The notes below the pieces were generated by a model. It ran no database searches. It saw only the letters and a list, made by a program, of their open reading frames with translations, and had not been told where the DNA came from. From contig NC_061862.1 in the NCBI RefSeq assembly GCF_907164915.1, positions 88,460,846-88,524,845 on the forward strand: 64,000 nucleotides of DNA, written 5' to 3'. Numbering within the stretch: position 1 is the first letter of the stretch; each line of letters opens with the position of its first letter. The stretch is from Impatiens glandulifera. Taxonomy: Eukaryota; Streptophyta; Magnoliopsida; Ericales; Balsaminaceae. Below are positions 1 to 11,830 of the stretch, in pieces. A program made the position numbers and the translations under genes.

Positions 1-440
1 TGAGTGAACAAGCTAGATATAGAATAATTTAGCTTAAGTGGACAAGCTAAAAGACAGTTCTTAGTTTAAGTAGACAAACTAAGTAATAGTCGGGTTAAAA
101 GTATAAACACTTTAGGGTTCTTAGTTTAAGTGGACAAACTAAGTCAAACACAAGGGTTTCGTTTCTTAGCTGAAGGGGACAAGCCAAGTATTTTAATATT
201 TCTTAGCTTAAGTGGACAAGATAAACTAGATAATAACTTAGCTTAAGTGGATAAGCTAAAAAGATATTTCTTAGTTTAAGTGGACAAATTAAGTTATAAC
301 ACATGGTTTTTAGTTTAAGTGGACAAATTAAGTCAAACGTAAGATTTTTGTTTCTTAACTAAAGTGGACAAATGAAGTCAAACACCATAACATTTTTAAA
401 TTCTTAGTTTAAGTTGACAAATTAAGCCTTAATCGGGTCA
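1..440. repeat. Array of about 10 hairpin-forming repeat units
   Basis: About ten copies of a ~24-bp core recur every 40-60 bp. Each has a 7-base left arm (TTAGCTT or TTAGTTT), a loop close to AAGTGGAC, and a right arm AAGCTAA or AAACTAA. Copies near positions 28, 60, 120 and 238 pair perfectly, with C opposite G in some and T opposite A in others; later copies have one or more mismatches. A partial copy at position 1 shows the array continues beyond the window. No coding potential was seen. Confidence 0.8.
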
Positions 441-966
441 AAACCAATAGTTGTCAAGATGAACTAAATGGATAGTCGTTGCATTTTGAATTCTCCACAA
501 ACATCATACGAATATCAGGTTGGAAATATCGTGAACATGGGCATTATCAAGTTTTATCTCCCTATTTAATTATTTTCATTAAATATATCCAAGAAAAATA
601 ATAAATTTGGGAGATTCAAATTAAATGTCTATTACTCAAACTTGGAAATGCGTTTTACTAAAACTAAAATTTTCATTCAAACTTCGTCCAAGAAAGCATT
701 ATGCAGACACTCATTTTTTCCCCAAATTTACATTTTTAAATAAATCTGGAGCCTACCAAATAATTTTTGTTTAAAAATATTTTAAAAAATTGAGGAAGAA
801 TATCGTATCATGTAAATAAAATAAATAATATTTTTATAAATAGACTTCTTGGTCTTCGACTCCAATTAATGCAAATGTGCTGGTAGGTTGAATTTTAAAT
901 AATTTAATTTATTATTAAATATATTATTTTATTTTAAATGACGAACTAAATAAGAAAATAAATAGG

Positions 967-970
<4 letters not shown>
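441..970. other. AT-rich intergenic sequence, no gene seen
   Basis: Low-complexity AT-rich DNA between the hairpin array and the first long TA run. I see no ORF, RNA gene or clear repeat boundary. Confidence 0.6.
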
Positions 971-1026
<56 letters not shown>

Positions 1027-1037
1027 ATATATATATT
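971..1037. repeat. (TA)n microsatellite
   Basis: Uninterrupted TA dinucleotide run with one phase slip near 1016. Confidence 0.95.
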
Positions 1038-2480
1038 AGTTTATTTTGACAAATAAATAGGATAAATAAATTTAATAAATATTAATTTTGATTTATTGTT
1101 TTTTTCAGGGATTAAGGAAAATGATTAGAGAAAAATGAGAGATTATTTACCGACACAAAAAATTATAAATGACCGGACGTTCATAAATGATATGTCATTG
1201 TACAAAATTCTTTCCGCAATTCGTGGAGTGGGCAAGAGACCGCTATAAAGACAACGAAGCAGCACAAAAAAGAGCAAGAAAGAAGAAGAAAAAAAAGGAA
1301 GGCTGAAAGAGCAAGAAAGATGAAGAAAAAAAAGGAAAAGCAAGAGAAGAAAAAGAGAAAAAAAAAAGACTAAGGCTGAAATAATATTCTCAACTTCTAA
1401 TTTTTGAATTTTTGTCTAAATTTTTCATTTTTCGTGTGCGAAGTTGTTTGAGTGTTAGTTAACTCTTAAAGAAGTTTCATAACATTTTAGAAAATATTTA
1501 AAACTCACTGTAATATTTTATTTTGTCTTAATTCAATTTATAAATTTTAATTTGATACATTTGAGTTTGTTATATTTAATTTATAATTTAATTTCTTTAA
1601 ATTTAAATTATAGATTAAGATTCACTTCTAACCTAATTTAAAAACTTTATTTTTTGTTGAATTAAATTTATTCTATTAATTTTATAATATAAATATTCAA
1701 CTTTAAATTGTAAAATTGAAAAAAATGGGTTTGTCGAGCACAAGAACTCTCAAGAACTCAATAATAACAACCCCAAATATATCACAAAAGAAAAATGCAT
1801 GGTTGAATATGAAGTTCGCTAACAAACCCATAACTCACTGTTTGTATATGTTTTATTTTATTTTTCTTTAAATGACTTTTGAACATTTTATAAGAACTCA
1901 AAAATAACCATAATATTTTTTATAAAAATAAATTATTTATTTATTTTTTTTAAATATTGATTTTAATTTTTGTGTCACATTATAAAACTTCAAAAATTAT
2001 AATAAATTTTAATTCTCTTTATTTTCTCATTTCTTTTCTCAGTTTATTTATTTGTGAATAATAATTATTATAATTATTATTCGTTATTATATTTAATAAG
2101 TATTATCTTCGGATTCATTTAATACTAATATTTTAGATTGTATAGAAATTGACAAATAAACGGATAAAATAAATGTAAAATATTTTTTAAAAATGGCCAA
2201 ATATTATAAGTAGAGATTTTTTTTTAACGGGCATGTGAGACATAGCGCAAAAGCCCTTTTCTACGTGTAACCAAGCACCGAACCTTTAAAAAATCTATTT
2301 TTAAAAGGCGTTATTGTTTTACATGTTAAATTTATTTTTTCTAGTTTTATAAGAAAATTTAGGTGGCGACTCATTAGTCACAAATTGGTTTTTAAACAAT
2401 TCCACGATTTGATTTAATTTTATTTTATAAATTTTAAAGAGATATTTATATTTTATATTTATTTCATAAAAGTCGAAAAA
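1038..2480. other. AT-rich intergenic sequence, no gene seen
   Basis: Holds a purine-rich stretch (about 1265-1372, GAA/AAG-rich) and otherwise AT-rich sequence. The purine tract gives a spurious Ser/Leu/Phe-rich ORF on the minus strand. Nothing recognisable as a gene. Confidence 0.6.
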
Positions 2481-2720
2481 AACATTTTTTTTGGAGGATG
2501 TTTTTTAACATGTACAGTGTTACCCTCTATTTTCATCCACGGCGATTCATAAACTTCTTCCACGTTCTATCGCATGTGTCTTTCTTGGATACCCAACGAC
2601 TCACTGGGGCTATAAGTGTTTTGACATATCAAATGATAAAATCATTATTTTTCGTCACGTCGTCATTAATGAGTCTCATTTTCCTTTTGTTGAAATCTAG
2701 TCTCCTTCACTCTCGTATGA
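2480..2720 (+). pseudogene. Copia integrase C-terminal fragment
   Basis: In the frame reading from about 2545, the translation contains HKLLPRS, CVFLGYP, GYKCFD, then FRHVV and ESHFPF. This is the conserved stretch between the integrase core and the reverse transcriptase in plant Ty1/Copia polyproteins. No flanking integrase core or RT follows in this orientation, so it is a relic. The longer ORF at 2498-2866 is in a different frame and is a shadow. Confidence 0.75.
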
Positions 2721-2879
2721 TTTTTTTTATGATTTTCATCACAATATGTGATTCATCATCAGTTTACACCTTCATCTCCACCTCCACCTCCTCCCCTTAC
2801 CATCGTTTTGAAACATACATAAACTTTAGGATTACCTTTCTTTTCAAATCATACTTTACGTTTTAGGAAATCTTTCTAA

Positions 2880-3310
2880 TAATTCCCTTGTTTTCACAGA
2901 AATTACACGTATCTTTACATGGTTCCTTCTTGTGGATTTGGACAGAATATTCATTTATCGTTAATTTTTTTTTCTTCTAGTTTTTCTTAAGTTGTTTCTT
3001 TTTTAGCTCCTTTCTTACTCATGGGATGTGCAGAATAAATTTATGGTTTCTTAAGTCTCGCTTCCTCTTGAATGAGCATGCTTTTTAATTCATGACATTC
3101 CATTTATCCTTTAGAGTATTATAGTTCAGATGAAATGGACCGTACTCTGAAGGTAAGGAATTGAGAATAAACGTTACCAAGAAATTCTCATTAACTTTCA
3201 TTCTCATAATCTTTAGATTTGCTGCTATATTCGTCATTTCAATAATATGCACATGCATAGAACGATAACCGTCAAACTTTATCGTTGTTAAAGTACTCAT
3301 TAGTCATTAA
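2880..3310 (-). pseudogene. Copia gag fragment (UBN2-type)
   Basis: Minus-strand translation of 3300-3085 gives a segment typical of plant Copia Gag: a helix around HIIEMTNIAANLK, then LNSLPSEYGPF and YNTLKDKW. Reading on past a stop near 3085 continues into MLIQEEARLKK, then a degraded zinc-knuckle start (CNFCENKG) near 2900. The reading is broken by stops and lacks protease and pol, so it is a dead fragment. It lies head-to-head against the integrase fragment at 2480-2720. Confidence 0.7.
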
Positions 3311-4040
3311 TGTCCCAGCAAGATATTTATCGGTCGAATTAGACTGATAACACTCTTGCACGAACCTCATATATTTCTTAACACTTTCAGTTTACTTTAT
3401 TATGAATTTGATGTTATTTTCCACACTCATTCGTATAAACATTAGGTTTAGTCCATTAAATCTCTCCCAAGCCTTATGGAAATATATATCTTCAGCTTAT
3501 ATTAGTAATAGTAATTAGTTTCTCACTTAAAAATTGTCAAATCAAGATCCAAAATCTCAAGATGAAATTGGACTTGATTGCATTATTTTGTGAAATTCAG
3601 TCCATTAAACTTAACAATAGACGTTGCCTATGAATGAAGAGAAACATAGACAGAAACATAGACGAATGGTGCAAAATATATGATCACACGTTAACTTTGA
3701 GTAACTTAACTTTAATTCAGATTCCTATATCATTATAAGGCGTATATATTGATGTTCTTCTTTGGGTGATACACCAATATACCAACATAATTGTTCTCCA
3801 ACATACTTTCATATAATTGGTAATAAAAATACTTTAATAAGGCATATTTGCAATATTAGATATACTAAGTATACCAAATAAAGTTTATTAAGTTACCACC
3901 ATAATGTTGATAATTATAAAATAACTTATCAACCTCGTTCCATTCATAATATTTTCTATATGAACGTCAATGTACTAATAACAAACTTTAATGTCATTTC
4001 ATTATTGGAATCACATAAACATATAAACATGTATTTGATC
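3311..4040. other. AT-rich sequence, no gene seen
   Basis: No ORF, RNA gene or clear element boundary is visible. It may be upstream sequence of the gag relic or LTR remains, which I cannot show. Confidence 0.4.
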
Positions 4041-4059
4041 TTTATTTTAATTTGTTATC

Positions 4060-4515
4060 TATATATCTTCTAATTCGACCACTTTGGTGACTAACAAATT
4101 ATTCATACTATATATATCATAATTAAAATAACACCATAATTTACGATGAATATATATTTTCTAGTCAGAACACATTGATGACTAACCAACTACATTAATT
4201 ATATCATTTAGAACTTTATAAATCTTAAATCAGGGTCTTCTATTTGAAAATGAAGAAGAGACATAATCTTTTTGTTTTATTGTTAATTGATATCCATAAT
4301 CCTTCTAATCATGCCAGTGACTAACAAATTATTCATAATATGGATATCGTTTTAACCAATAACATAATTTATAATGAATATAAACTTTCTGGTTAGACTA
4401 CTCCGGTGATTAACAAACCAACTTAATTATATTCATTAAAATTTAAATATTATAAATTTTTAATTTTCAAATAGAGCCTTCATTAATAATAGAAAAAACA
4501 TTATCTTATGTCATT
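4060..4515. repeat. Diverged tandem duplication, unit about 230-250 bp
   Basis: The words GTGACTAACAAATTATTCATA and AATTTAYRATGAATATA, followed by a stretch resembling CTTTCTGGTTAGAC, recur in the same order at about 4090-4200 and 4316-4420. This shows two diverged direct copies. No coding potential. Confidence 0.6.
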
Positions 4516-4847
4516 TATAATCAATCAAACAAACCCTTACATAATTAATCTTAATTAGGCAGTAAGTAAAATAAATAAAATATTTATTTTCAGAACCTGC
4601 CTAAATTTGTCTGTATTTCTTTCTTTAACGCGAGGATGAATCAAAATATTTAATATATTAATTATTTTCGGCCCCATCAAATCTCTTAATTGAAATTATG
4701 GACGATCATTACGTGTATTAACCCGTATTTCAATTTGAATTCAAAATATTCATTGAATTGGAATTGTGATTGAGTTTGGATCGGATTGGATTATGATTAT
4801 TCAAATTATTTATATAAAATATATTTTTCAGTTTTATTTTTTTTTAA

Positions 4848-5041
4848 AGAGAAATGATTGTGACAGAGAATTTGAGAGAGAAAATGATGTGGCTCAATTT
4901 GATTAGCCAAAAAAATAACAAAATTTCTCTATTTTTTCTCTCCCCTCACCTTTTATCTTTTTCCAACCAGTGATGTAGTGACGCATCATTCCCTCTCTCG
5001 TTCCCTCTCTCAAATTTCCTCTCTCTATCCTCCTCTTTTTT
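4848..5041. mobile_element. MITE, copy 1 of a three-copy family
   Basis: Begins AGAGAAATGATTG with a following GAGAGAGAATTTG-like stretch and ends with the roughly complementary CTCTCTCAAATTTCCTCTC. Near-identical termini occur at 33645-33797 and 47403-47509. All three lie next to AT-rich runs, so the target duplication cannot be read cleanly. Non-coding. Confidence 0.7.
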
Positions 5042-5377
5042 AAATTACATCTAACCTCAACATAATATATTTATAAAAAAAAAATTAAATTCAAATTATA
5101 AATAAACAAAATTAATTATAACATTACAAATTTTATAATATATTAAATATTAAATCAAAGTAATTAGATAAAAAAAAATATTAAATTGGATTATTACGAG
5201 CATTTAACAGATAAATCCGAATTACAAAATTGGATAAATTAAGATATACCTTAAAATACTTTAGTAATCACTATAGAAGTTCACTTCCACTGTGTTTATC
5301 CCACTGCTAAATATTTTAAAATATTAAAATTTTAAATATAAAAATAATTAGTTAAATTATAGCTTTATTTTCTTTTT

Positions 5378-5498
5378 ATATATATATATATATATATTAG
5401 ACTTAATTCTTTTTTTCATTTTTTTAATTAAATATAAATAAATTAAATTAATTAATTTAAAAAAATTATTATTGAATAATTTTAAGTTAATACTTGAA

Positions 5499-5536
<38 letters not shown>

Positions 5537-5537
5537 T
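5378..5537. repeat. Two (TA)n tracts
   Basis: TA runs at about 5378-5397 and 5500-5537. They generate a Tyr/Ile-repeat ORF on the minus strand that is not a gene. Confidence 0.85.
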
Positions 5538-5779
5538 GGACCGTCAAAATCAAATAAATTTAATTTTAATTTAATACAAGTTTTAAAAAAATGGATTGAT
5601 TTTACGTTCACCCTAATTTAAAAAAGACTGAAGCCATCAAGAAAGAAAGAGTCAAAATTTATCATTTTAATTTGGCTGATAATTTTGACTCATTCATTTG
5701 TTTAATAGTAATAATAATAATTTATTATTCAATTATGTAAACTTTATCTTCCTTACGCAGCCGAGCTGCCTTTAACCTT

Positions 5780-5784
<5 letters not shown>

Positions 5785-5835
<51 letters not shown>
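5785..5835. repeat. (TA)n microsatellite
   Basis: About 50 bp of pure TA dinucleotides. Confidence 0.95.
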
Positions 5836-5838
<3 letters not shown>

Positions 5839-5980
5839 TTATCCACTGCAATAATTCTGAAGATAAGGAAGGATAACATTAAAATTTTAATTTCTTCGCT
5901 TATTTCAAAAAACAATCCGGATAACTTTAATCGGAAAATCATATGTTTTAAATCATGAATTTGATACACGTGTTGAAAAA

Positions 5981-6347
5981 GGAAAATTTGACTAAATGAT
6001 CCTAAAATGCCCTTAAATGCGCGCAGGTGAACCTCGTATAAATTTAATTGCGCAAATGACAACTTTAAGATTTCTGACGAAAATACCCTCGTCGCATCTA
6101 TAAAATGTTTGTCCTTCACGAGATGATTTTACCCTTCACAAGACGATCTTACCTTTCGCAAGACGATCTTGCCCGGGTATTCTAGACTCTTTACAGACTT
6201 TTACGTCGCGAGACTATCCTGTCTTTCGCATTACGCGACGGGGATAATTTTGTAAAATATTTTGAAGTGGTCATCCGTGCAATTAATTTTATGCGCTGAT
6301 TACCCTCGAATTTAAAAAGCTTTTACGGTCATTTCGTCAAATTTCCG
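5981..6347. mobile_element. Short Mutator-type non-autonomous element
   Basis: A 367-bp element flanked by a perfect 9-bp direct repeat GTTGAAAAA (5972-5980 and 6348-6356), the usual length for Mutator. The left end begins GGAAAATTTGACTAAATG. The right end, read in reverse complement, begins CGGAAATTTGACGAAATG. Similarity of the arms extends roughly 100 bp with mismatches. The centre (about 6115-6175) has three direct ~20-bp units around AAGACGATCTT. No ORF of its own. The ends closely resemble those of the 5.4-kb element at 11664-17060. Confidence 0.85.
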
Positions 6348-6356
6348 GTTGAAAAA

Positions 6357-7153
6357 ACATAAAATTTAAGTTTAAAAACATTAATGAAAAAAAAAATATA
6401 CATGAAACATTAATATTGACTCATAACTTAGTCCTAAGGTTGTGCTTCTCTTCTTTTTTTCAACTAAAACTCTAGAGAGTCTCACTTATTATTTTCCTTA
6501 ATGGAAAGAAGAGAAGATGGTAACCTTTCTTAAATAAATAAATACGTCCATTAAGTATGTGAAGTGTGAACCAAGCTCTAATTAAAAAGCTCATAAATAG
6601 TCAAACAATATAAATAATTTATTTTATTATATTAAACTTAAATGGTAAACAGAGCGCTGTCATTTATTTTTAACAAATATGATGATAAGAGTTTGCTTAA
6701 TATGATTTTTATTTTTAAAGATTTTTTTCAATTTTTTTTAAAATTGTGGTTATTTATCACATCACTACTATTTTAATTGTCACTTTACTTTTATAAAATA
6801 AACAAATATCATACCTTTTTCATGAAACAATATTATTAAACAAAATATCAAATCCAACGTCAAAGAAACTCTAAGTAAAAGAAAAGGTGGTTTTATCAAT
6901 TGTTTTTGGTGTTGTTAATTGAAAGCATATCCAAAAACAAATGCAATAGTTACATAAGTAGCAAAAGCTGAACCCTCATAAATATATTAAACTTCACCAA
7001 GAAAAACTAATACAACAAACATAACAATGTAAATAAGAAAAACAACAATCACCATAATGCATTAGAAGAAAGCATAAATAAAGTCTTATGATAAGTTCCC
7101 AACAGAAAAAAACATGTAAGTTGTCGAATTCAATCAACATTTTCTTGCATTTT
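6357..7153. other. Intergenic sequence including the 3' end region of the EF-hand gene
   Basis: AT-rich. The part nearest 7150 probably contains the minus-strand gene's 3' UTR, but no polyadenylation site can be assigned with confidence. No other gene seen. Confidence 0.5.
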
Positions 7154-8560
7154 CTATGCAATGAGGAAGGGAAGAACAGTCAACATGAATGCTTCATAAG
7201 TGAAATTGGCTGATCCCGAGTAAGCAGTATCCTTCTCCTTGAATTTTTCAGTCAGTCCCTGCAAAAGATGCATTCGAACGTGTTATTCCTATTCAACCAA
7301 TCGATAACAATTTACAATTTCAATCCGACCCAATTAGAATCAAACTATTTACCTTAACAGTGAGGCAGCACTCAATGAAGTTATCATATTCAATAGCCTT
7401 GTGACTTCCACCTGCTTTATCAAACTTGGAGACCAACAAATCCAGGACTTGAGGTGAAACCGAGAATCCCAAGCTAAGTAGAGCATCCTTCAATTCTCTT
7501 GAATCAATTTTCCCACTTCGATCAGCATCAAACCTCTCGAAGATTGCCTAAACAAATCAATAAACTTTATTAAACACCACTTCTTTACAAACAAAGAAAC
7601 AAACAAACAATTATCAATCTTCTTAACATTCACATACCCTCCAGTTCTGAAGACTGTAGAACAAAGAAGTGAACTCTTTTGGTCCTGTTCAAAATCGTCA
7701 AGAAAAATATACATCAGAAGATGATAATTAGGGATTTGCCTGTAATTCACATGAATCACATCCCAAAATTGAGTTTCTATCTTGCCCTAATCAATATATG
7801 GATTCAATTATCCTGTACTGCAGTATAATACTCAGATCGGGAGTCAAATTAGGTTAATATTAACCCGATCAATTCTCTTTATACAGAGTAATATAAACAA
7901 ATGGAAATGTATTGAGTGCTTACCGATCTTTCTGGTGTTGGTGTTAGTGAAGTGATACATGAGAAGATGAACAGTTCGCAAGCTGAAGCTCTGATTGTAA
8001 GACGATAGCGCCCTCTGCATCTCCTTATCATCAATTAAACCACTTCCATCCTGATCAGCGGCCTGAAAACATGCGACAATGTTCGGATCCGTTCCAGGAG
8101 GGAAGGTCGAAGGAACTAAGGAAGCGAAGGGGCTTCCATACCCCTGCGGCTGCTGCGGGGGATAGCTTGGAGTGGCACCTGGAGGTGGTGCACCGTAGCC
8201 ACCACCAGCACCAGCACCATAGGGCTTGTCCTTTTGAGGCTTTTCAGTAGGAGCGGTTCCATATCCCTGATTCTGTGATGGTGGATAACCAGGAGCCGCA
8301 CCAGGAGGTGGTGCGCCATAGGCCTGGGCCGCCTGGCCTTGAGGCTTGTCCTTGTGAGGCTTTTCGGAAGGCGCACCATAAGGTGCAGAAGGCGCGCCAT
8401 AAGGTGTGGCTCCCTGAGGTGCTGCTCCGTAAGGCGCGTATGGCTGCTGACCGTGTGGTTGCTGAGCAGGTGGTTGACCGTATGGAGCAGCAGCACCGTA
8501 AGGCTGAGCCGGTGGCTGCCCGTAACCATAGCCCTGTGGGTTGTGTGGGTATCCAGACAT
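7154..8560 (-). CDS. CML49/50: Penta-EF-hand calcium-binding protein (CML49/50-like), complete, 4 exons
   Basis: Probable cytosolic or membrane-associated Ca2+ sensor of the plant penta-EF-hand group (relatives of ALG-2/sorcin). Exons on the minus strand: 8560-7924, 7684-7638, 7547-7353, 7258-7154. All introns are GT-AG, phases agree, total 984 nt, 327 aa. Residues 1 to about 150 are rich in Pro, Gly, Tyr, Gln and Ala. They contain two diverged repeats around EKPHKDKP and EKPQKDKP, each followed by YGAPPPGA. The first EF loop, DQDGSGLIDDKE (about residues 169-180), and the second, DADRSGKIDSRE (about 235-246), have canonical Ca2+ ligands. Later hands are degenerate, as in the family. The C-terminus ends in LPFLIA. 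The start chosen gives MSGYP, the usual family N-terminus; an upstream in-frame extension to 8611 is probably 5' UTR. Orthology to CML49 versus CML50 cannot be settled here. Confidence 0.93.
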
Positions 8561-8630
8561 TTTGTTGCTTATTTCTAGAGAGAGATGTGCTTCAATTGAC
8601 ACTGTATACAATTACGATCAGTATACTCAT

Positions 8631-8643
8631 TATATATATATTT
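8631..8643 (-). promoter_or_regulatory. Candidate TATA box of the EF-hand gene
   Basis: A TATATATATA stretch lies about 70-85 bp upstream of the chosen ATG on the minus strand. Position is plausible for a core promoter, but TA runs are common in this window. Confidence 0.35.
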
Positions 8644-8834
8644 TGGGTTTCAAATTTGGGGTTTGATCTATTGCTATATTACCAAAAAACCATTATAGAT
8701 TAATTTCTTTTGATTCTCTTTTGTTACATTTACTTTCTTTATTTAAAGAAAGAACTAAAATAACTAAATTTGGGGTTTGATTTATTGTTATATTATAAAT
8801 AAAAAAAAATTAAAGAAGAATTAGAATGACACCA

Positions 8835-9350
8835 CAACTATGATCAATGTTTATCAAAATCTCGATTTAACTCTTAAAATCTTACGATTTAAACGAGTCA
8901 GATTTTAAGTAAACTCTTAAATTGGTAAACTTTTACGATTTTAAATTTACGATAATAAGTTTTTACGAGTTTACGAGTTTATAAATAATTTTTATTTTAC
9001 GATTTTATACGATTTTACGTATAAAAAACAAATTTATATTTAAAAATTAAAAAATAAAGTTATTATTTTTTAAATAAATTAATTAATATTATTAATTTTG
9101 TAAATATATTTTTTCATAGTGTTATTTACTTATTATTATTTTTTAATTAATTTTATATAAATATATAAATTTTAAAAATTAATTAAGTATAAAATATTTA
9201 ATTATATATAAATAATAATAACATATAACTATTATTTTTTCAAATTAAACTCTTACGATTTCATCTAAACTATAGATTTTACGATTTTACGAGTTTAAAA
9301 CTGACCAACGATTTTACGTAAACTCTCGATTTTGACAACTTTGACTATGA
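8835..9350. mobile_element. Possible MITE with diverged inverted ends
   Basis: The left part contains TCAAAATCTCGATTTAACTC with repeated TTACGATTTT-like words. The right part, in reverse complement, gives TCAAAATCGAGAGTTTACG. Many TTTTACGA/TCGTAAAA words lie between them. The arms are imperfect and I could not define a target-site duplication. Non-coding. Confidence 0.4.
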
Positions 9351-9685
9351 CCCCGCTTAAAATTAAAACGTTTTCAGATGAAATCGAACTCGTGACATTT
9401 TGGTCTCTTACTCTTATAACTAGTTCGATTTAAATTATTTTAATAACCTGAACAAATCAAATATCATTGCAATAATTCTCTTATCAATTATATCACTCAA
9501 TTAATGAACTAAAATACTAAAATACTAAAATATTTTTATTTGAAATTATTATTTTTTATTTATATATATATCATTATTTTTTAAATATTTTTATCAAAAA
9601 AATTATTATCTCTTCAAAATAATTAACCATCACTATTTTTTTTATCGTTTTTTTAAATAATATCACACCAACCAGCCCTTAAAGT

Positions 9686-9717
<32 letters not shown>

Positions 9718-11655
9718 TTAAATTAATTTTATGCTTAATAACATGATTAATATCTTACCTTTATTATAATAATCTTTAAGTTGTCAGGTTTAATTAATAA
9801 AATAGAGGAGGGTCGTAATTATGTGCGCCTTGGAAGGGTAATTCCGTCGCACTAAAAAAACGCGTTGAAGTTTTTATCAATAATTTTTCCCCACGTGGCC
9901 ACTTGTTTGAATAACATGTATTAATTGTTATTCATTGACTCAGAAATTCTAAGTCAACATAGTGAGGCCGCGTACGGCGCGTAGTACTGTGTATTCACCA
10001 ATATTTTTATTAGGCGGTTAATTAATTAATTACTTTTGACCTGCCCATCAATTGAGTAGTTTTTTATTATCTTTGAGGTAATTGAAACATGTCATACTTG
10101 TTGATTAAACCGTAAGATAAATATCTTGTTTTCAAATTAAAAAAAAAAATGTACATGAGTATGATTCCATGTTACAAATAAATTATATATAAATAAAACG
10201 AAATCAACAAAGTAAATATGTTAGATTTGTGAAAGATGTATTAGACACCTTTCTCTTTCAACATTATTTTAGAGTTTATTATGTATAATTTTTTCTCATG
10301 TTATAACGAATTTAGTAATAATTTCACATAAAATTATTACACAAACATGACAAAATTTCTGAATTATTATCATGAGTTTCAAAGAAAATTTTATCAAATC
10401 ATATGAATTAATTTTTAGAATTATAGAAAGAATAAAATGATATATGATGTAAGGGAATGAGTATATATTTTTGAAAAATTAACCATCCAAGCCATTTATC
10501 TTAATAATAAATATTGTCTATTTATTAATTAATTCATAACTAATTATCATTAATAGATCTATTGAACTGCAAATGTGGATAGACATGCAATACAAATGGA
10601 AATAGTCAACTCTTTATTTTTTTATGTAGACATTAAATATTAATTAAATAATTAAAATTTAATTCTATATTTAAATTAAAATGTACGGTTAATTCACGTG
10701 TGTGTGAGTTACATTTGATTTTATTTCCCACTATTCATATTTACATTCATTCATAAAATTAGTTTAATTATAACATTCTCAAAATCACTTTGGTGAAATG
10801 CTATTGTCACTAATTTGATTGCCTTGTCTCTGTTTTATTGTTTTTTTATTATTATTTAATGTTTTGTTGTTTCTGTTATTTGATTTTGATGCTATCCTTT
10901 TGTCTTGCTATAATTGTCAATTGTCAATTGTCAAATGCTTTCTGTCTTATTTTATTTGCCTGATAAAATTGTAAAATATAATAGCCTAATTGTCATTTAT
11001 GACTAGAACATGGGTCATTATTTTTATCACTTGGATTTTACAATCCATCTTCAAGATTGATTATTTTCAAATTTTGACCTTAGAATAATCACGAATTTGA
11101 TATATGCTTTTAAACGTCCTCATAATAGTTTATTTTCAATATTTAACCTTAAAATACTCTACATACCTTCTAACTTAACCTTAGCTACCAAACCTAGACA
11201 ATGAAGATATTTGTTGTCAAATTTTCATCCTGGTTAGTAAAGTTTGTACTCATCAAATAAGTAAAAATTTATTTCATAATTTGCAAATTAGGATAATTTC
11301 AGATATAACTAAGAATCGAATCCGTGACATTTAATCTCTTGATAAGTTATGTCTGAAGTTAGATTTAAGTTTGAATAAAATAAAATTATAATTTTTTTTT
11401 AAAAAAAATTATCAATTAAGTAAGAATATTGATTTAAATTAAATAATATTATGATCATATTAACAAATTTAATAATTTTTCGTTCAAATTCAGTTTCACT
11501 CTTAATTCCAAATATTTTAAAACAAAACCACGGTGTTAACAATATGGATGAAGAGTTGGTTGACACAATTTTTTCAACAACCGGAAAGAAATGGAAAAGA
11601 AAATAAAATAGAAATATAAAAATAAAATTCAAATTTTAAATGAATAAAAAACATG
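9351..11655. other. AT-rich intergenic sequence, no gene seen
   Basis: Contains a short (TA)n run at about 9686-9710 and otherwise featureless AT-rich DNA. ORFs near the right end are short and without family resemblance. Confidence 0.55.
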
Positions 11656-11663
11656 TTCTCAAT

Positions 11664-11830
11664 GGAAAATTTGATCAAATGACCCTCCAAATATGGTTAT
11701 TCCTATATTTAACCTCCAAAAATCTCATTTTTATTTTTAACTTTTTTTATAAAAAAAATTCCAATTTTACCCTTAATAATCTTTTCTTTTTCTTTTTCTT
11801 TTTCTTTTCTTTTCTTCCTTCTTCTCCCCG
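11664..11830 (+). repeat. Left terminal inverted repeat of the MULE
   Basis: Pairs with 16900-17060 in reverse orientation. Shares the terminal palindrome-like ATTTGATCAAAT, the ATATTTAACCTCC block and a C/T-rich inner part. Confidence 0.85.

Noticed and set aside
1..440. CRISPR-like or bacterial regulatory array
   Set aside because: Plant context, variable arm sequence and irregular spacing argue for a diverged tandem repeat.
2498..2866. 122-codon plus-strand ORF
   Set aside because: It is the wrong frame of a Copia integrase fragment, which is readable in another frame.
5357..6119. ORFs with Tyr-Ile repeats on the minus strand
   Set aside because: They read through (TA)n microsatellites; the non-repeat parts match nothing.
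8116..8703. ORFs overlapping EF-hand exon 1 in other frames and on the plus strand
   Set aside because: Shadow frames of the Pro/Gly-rich coding region; no conserved protein.
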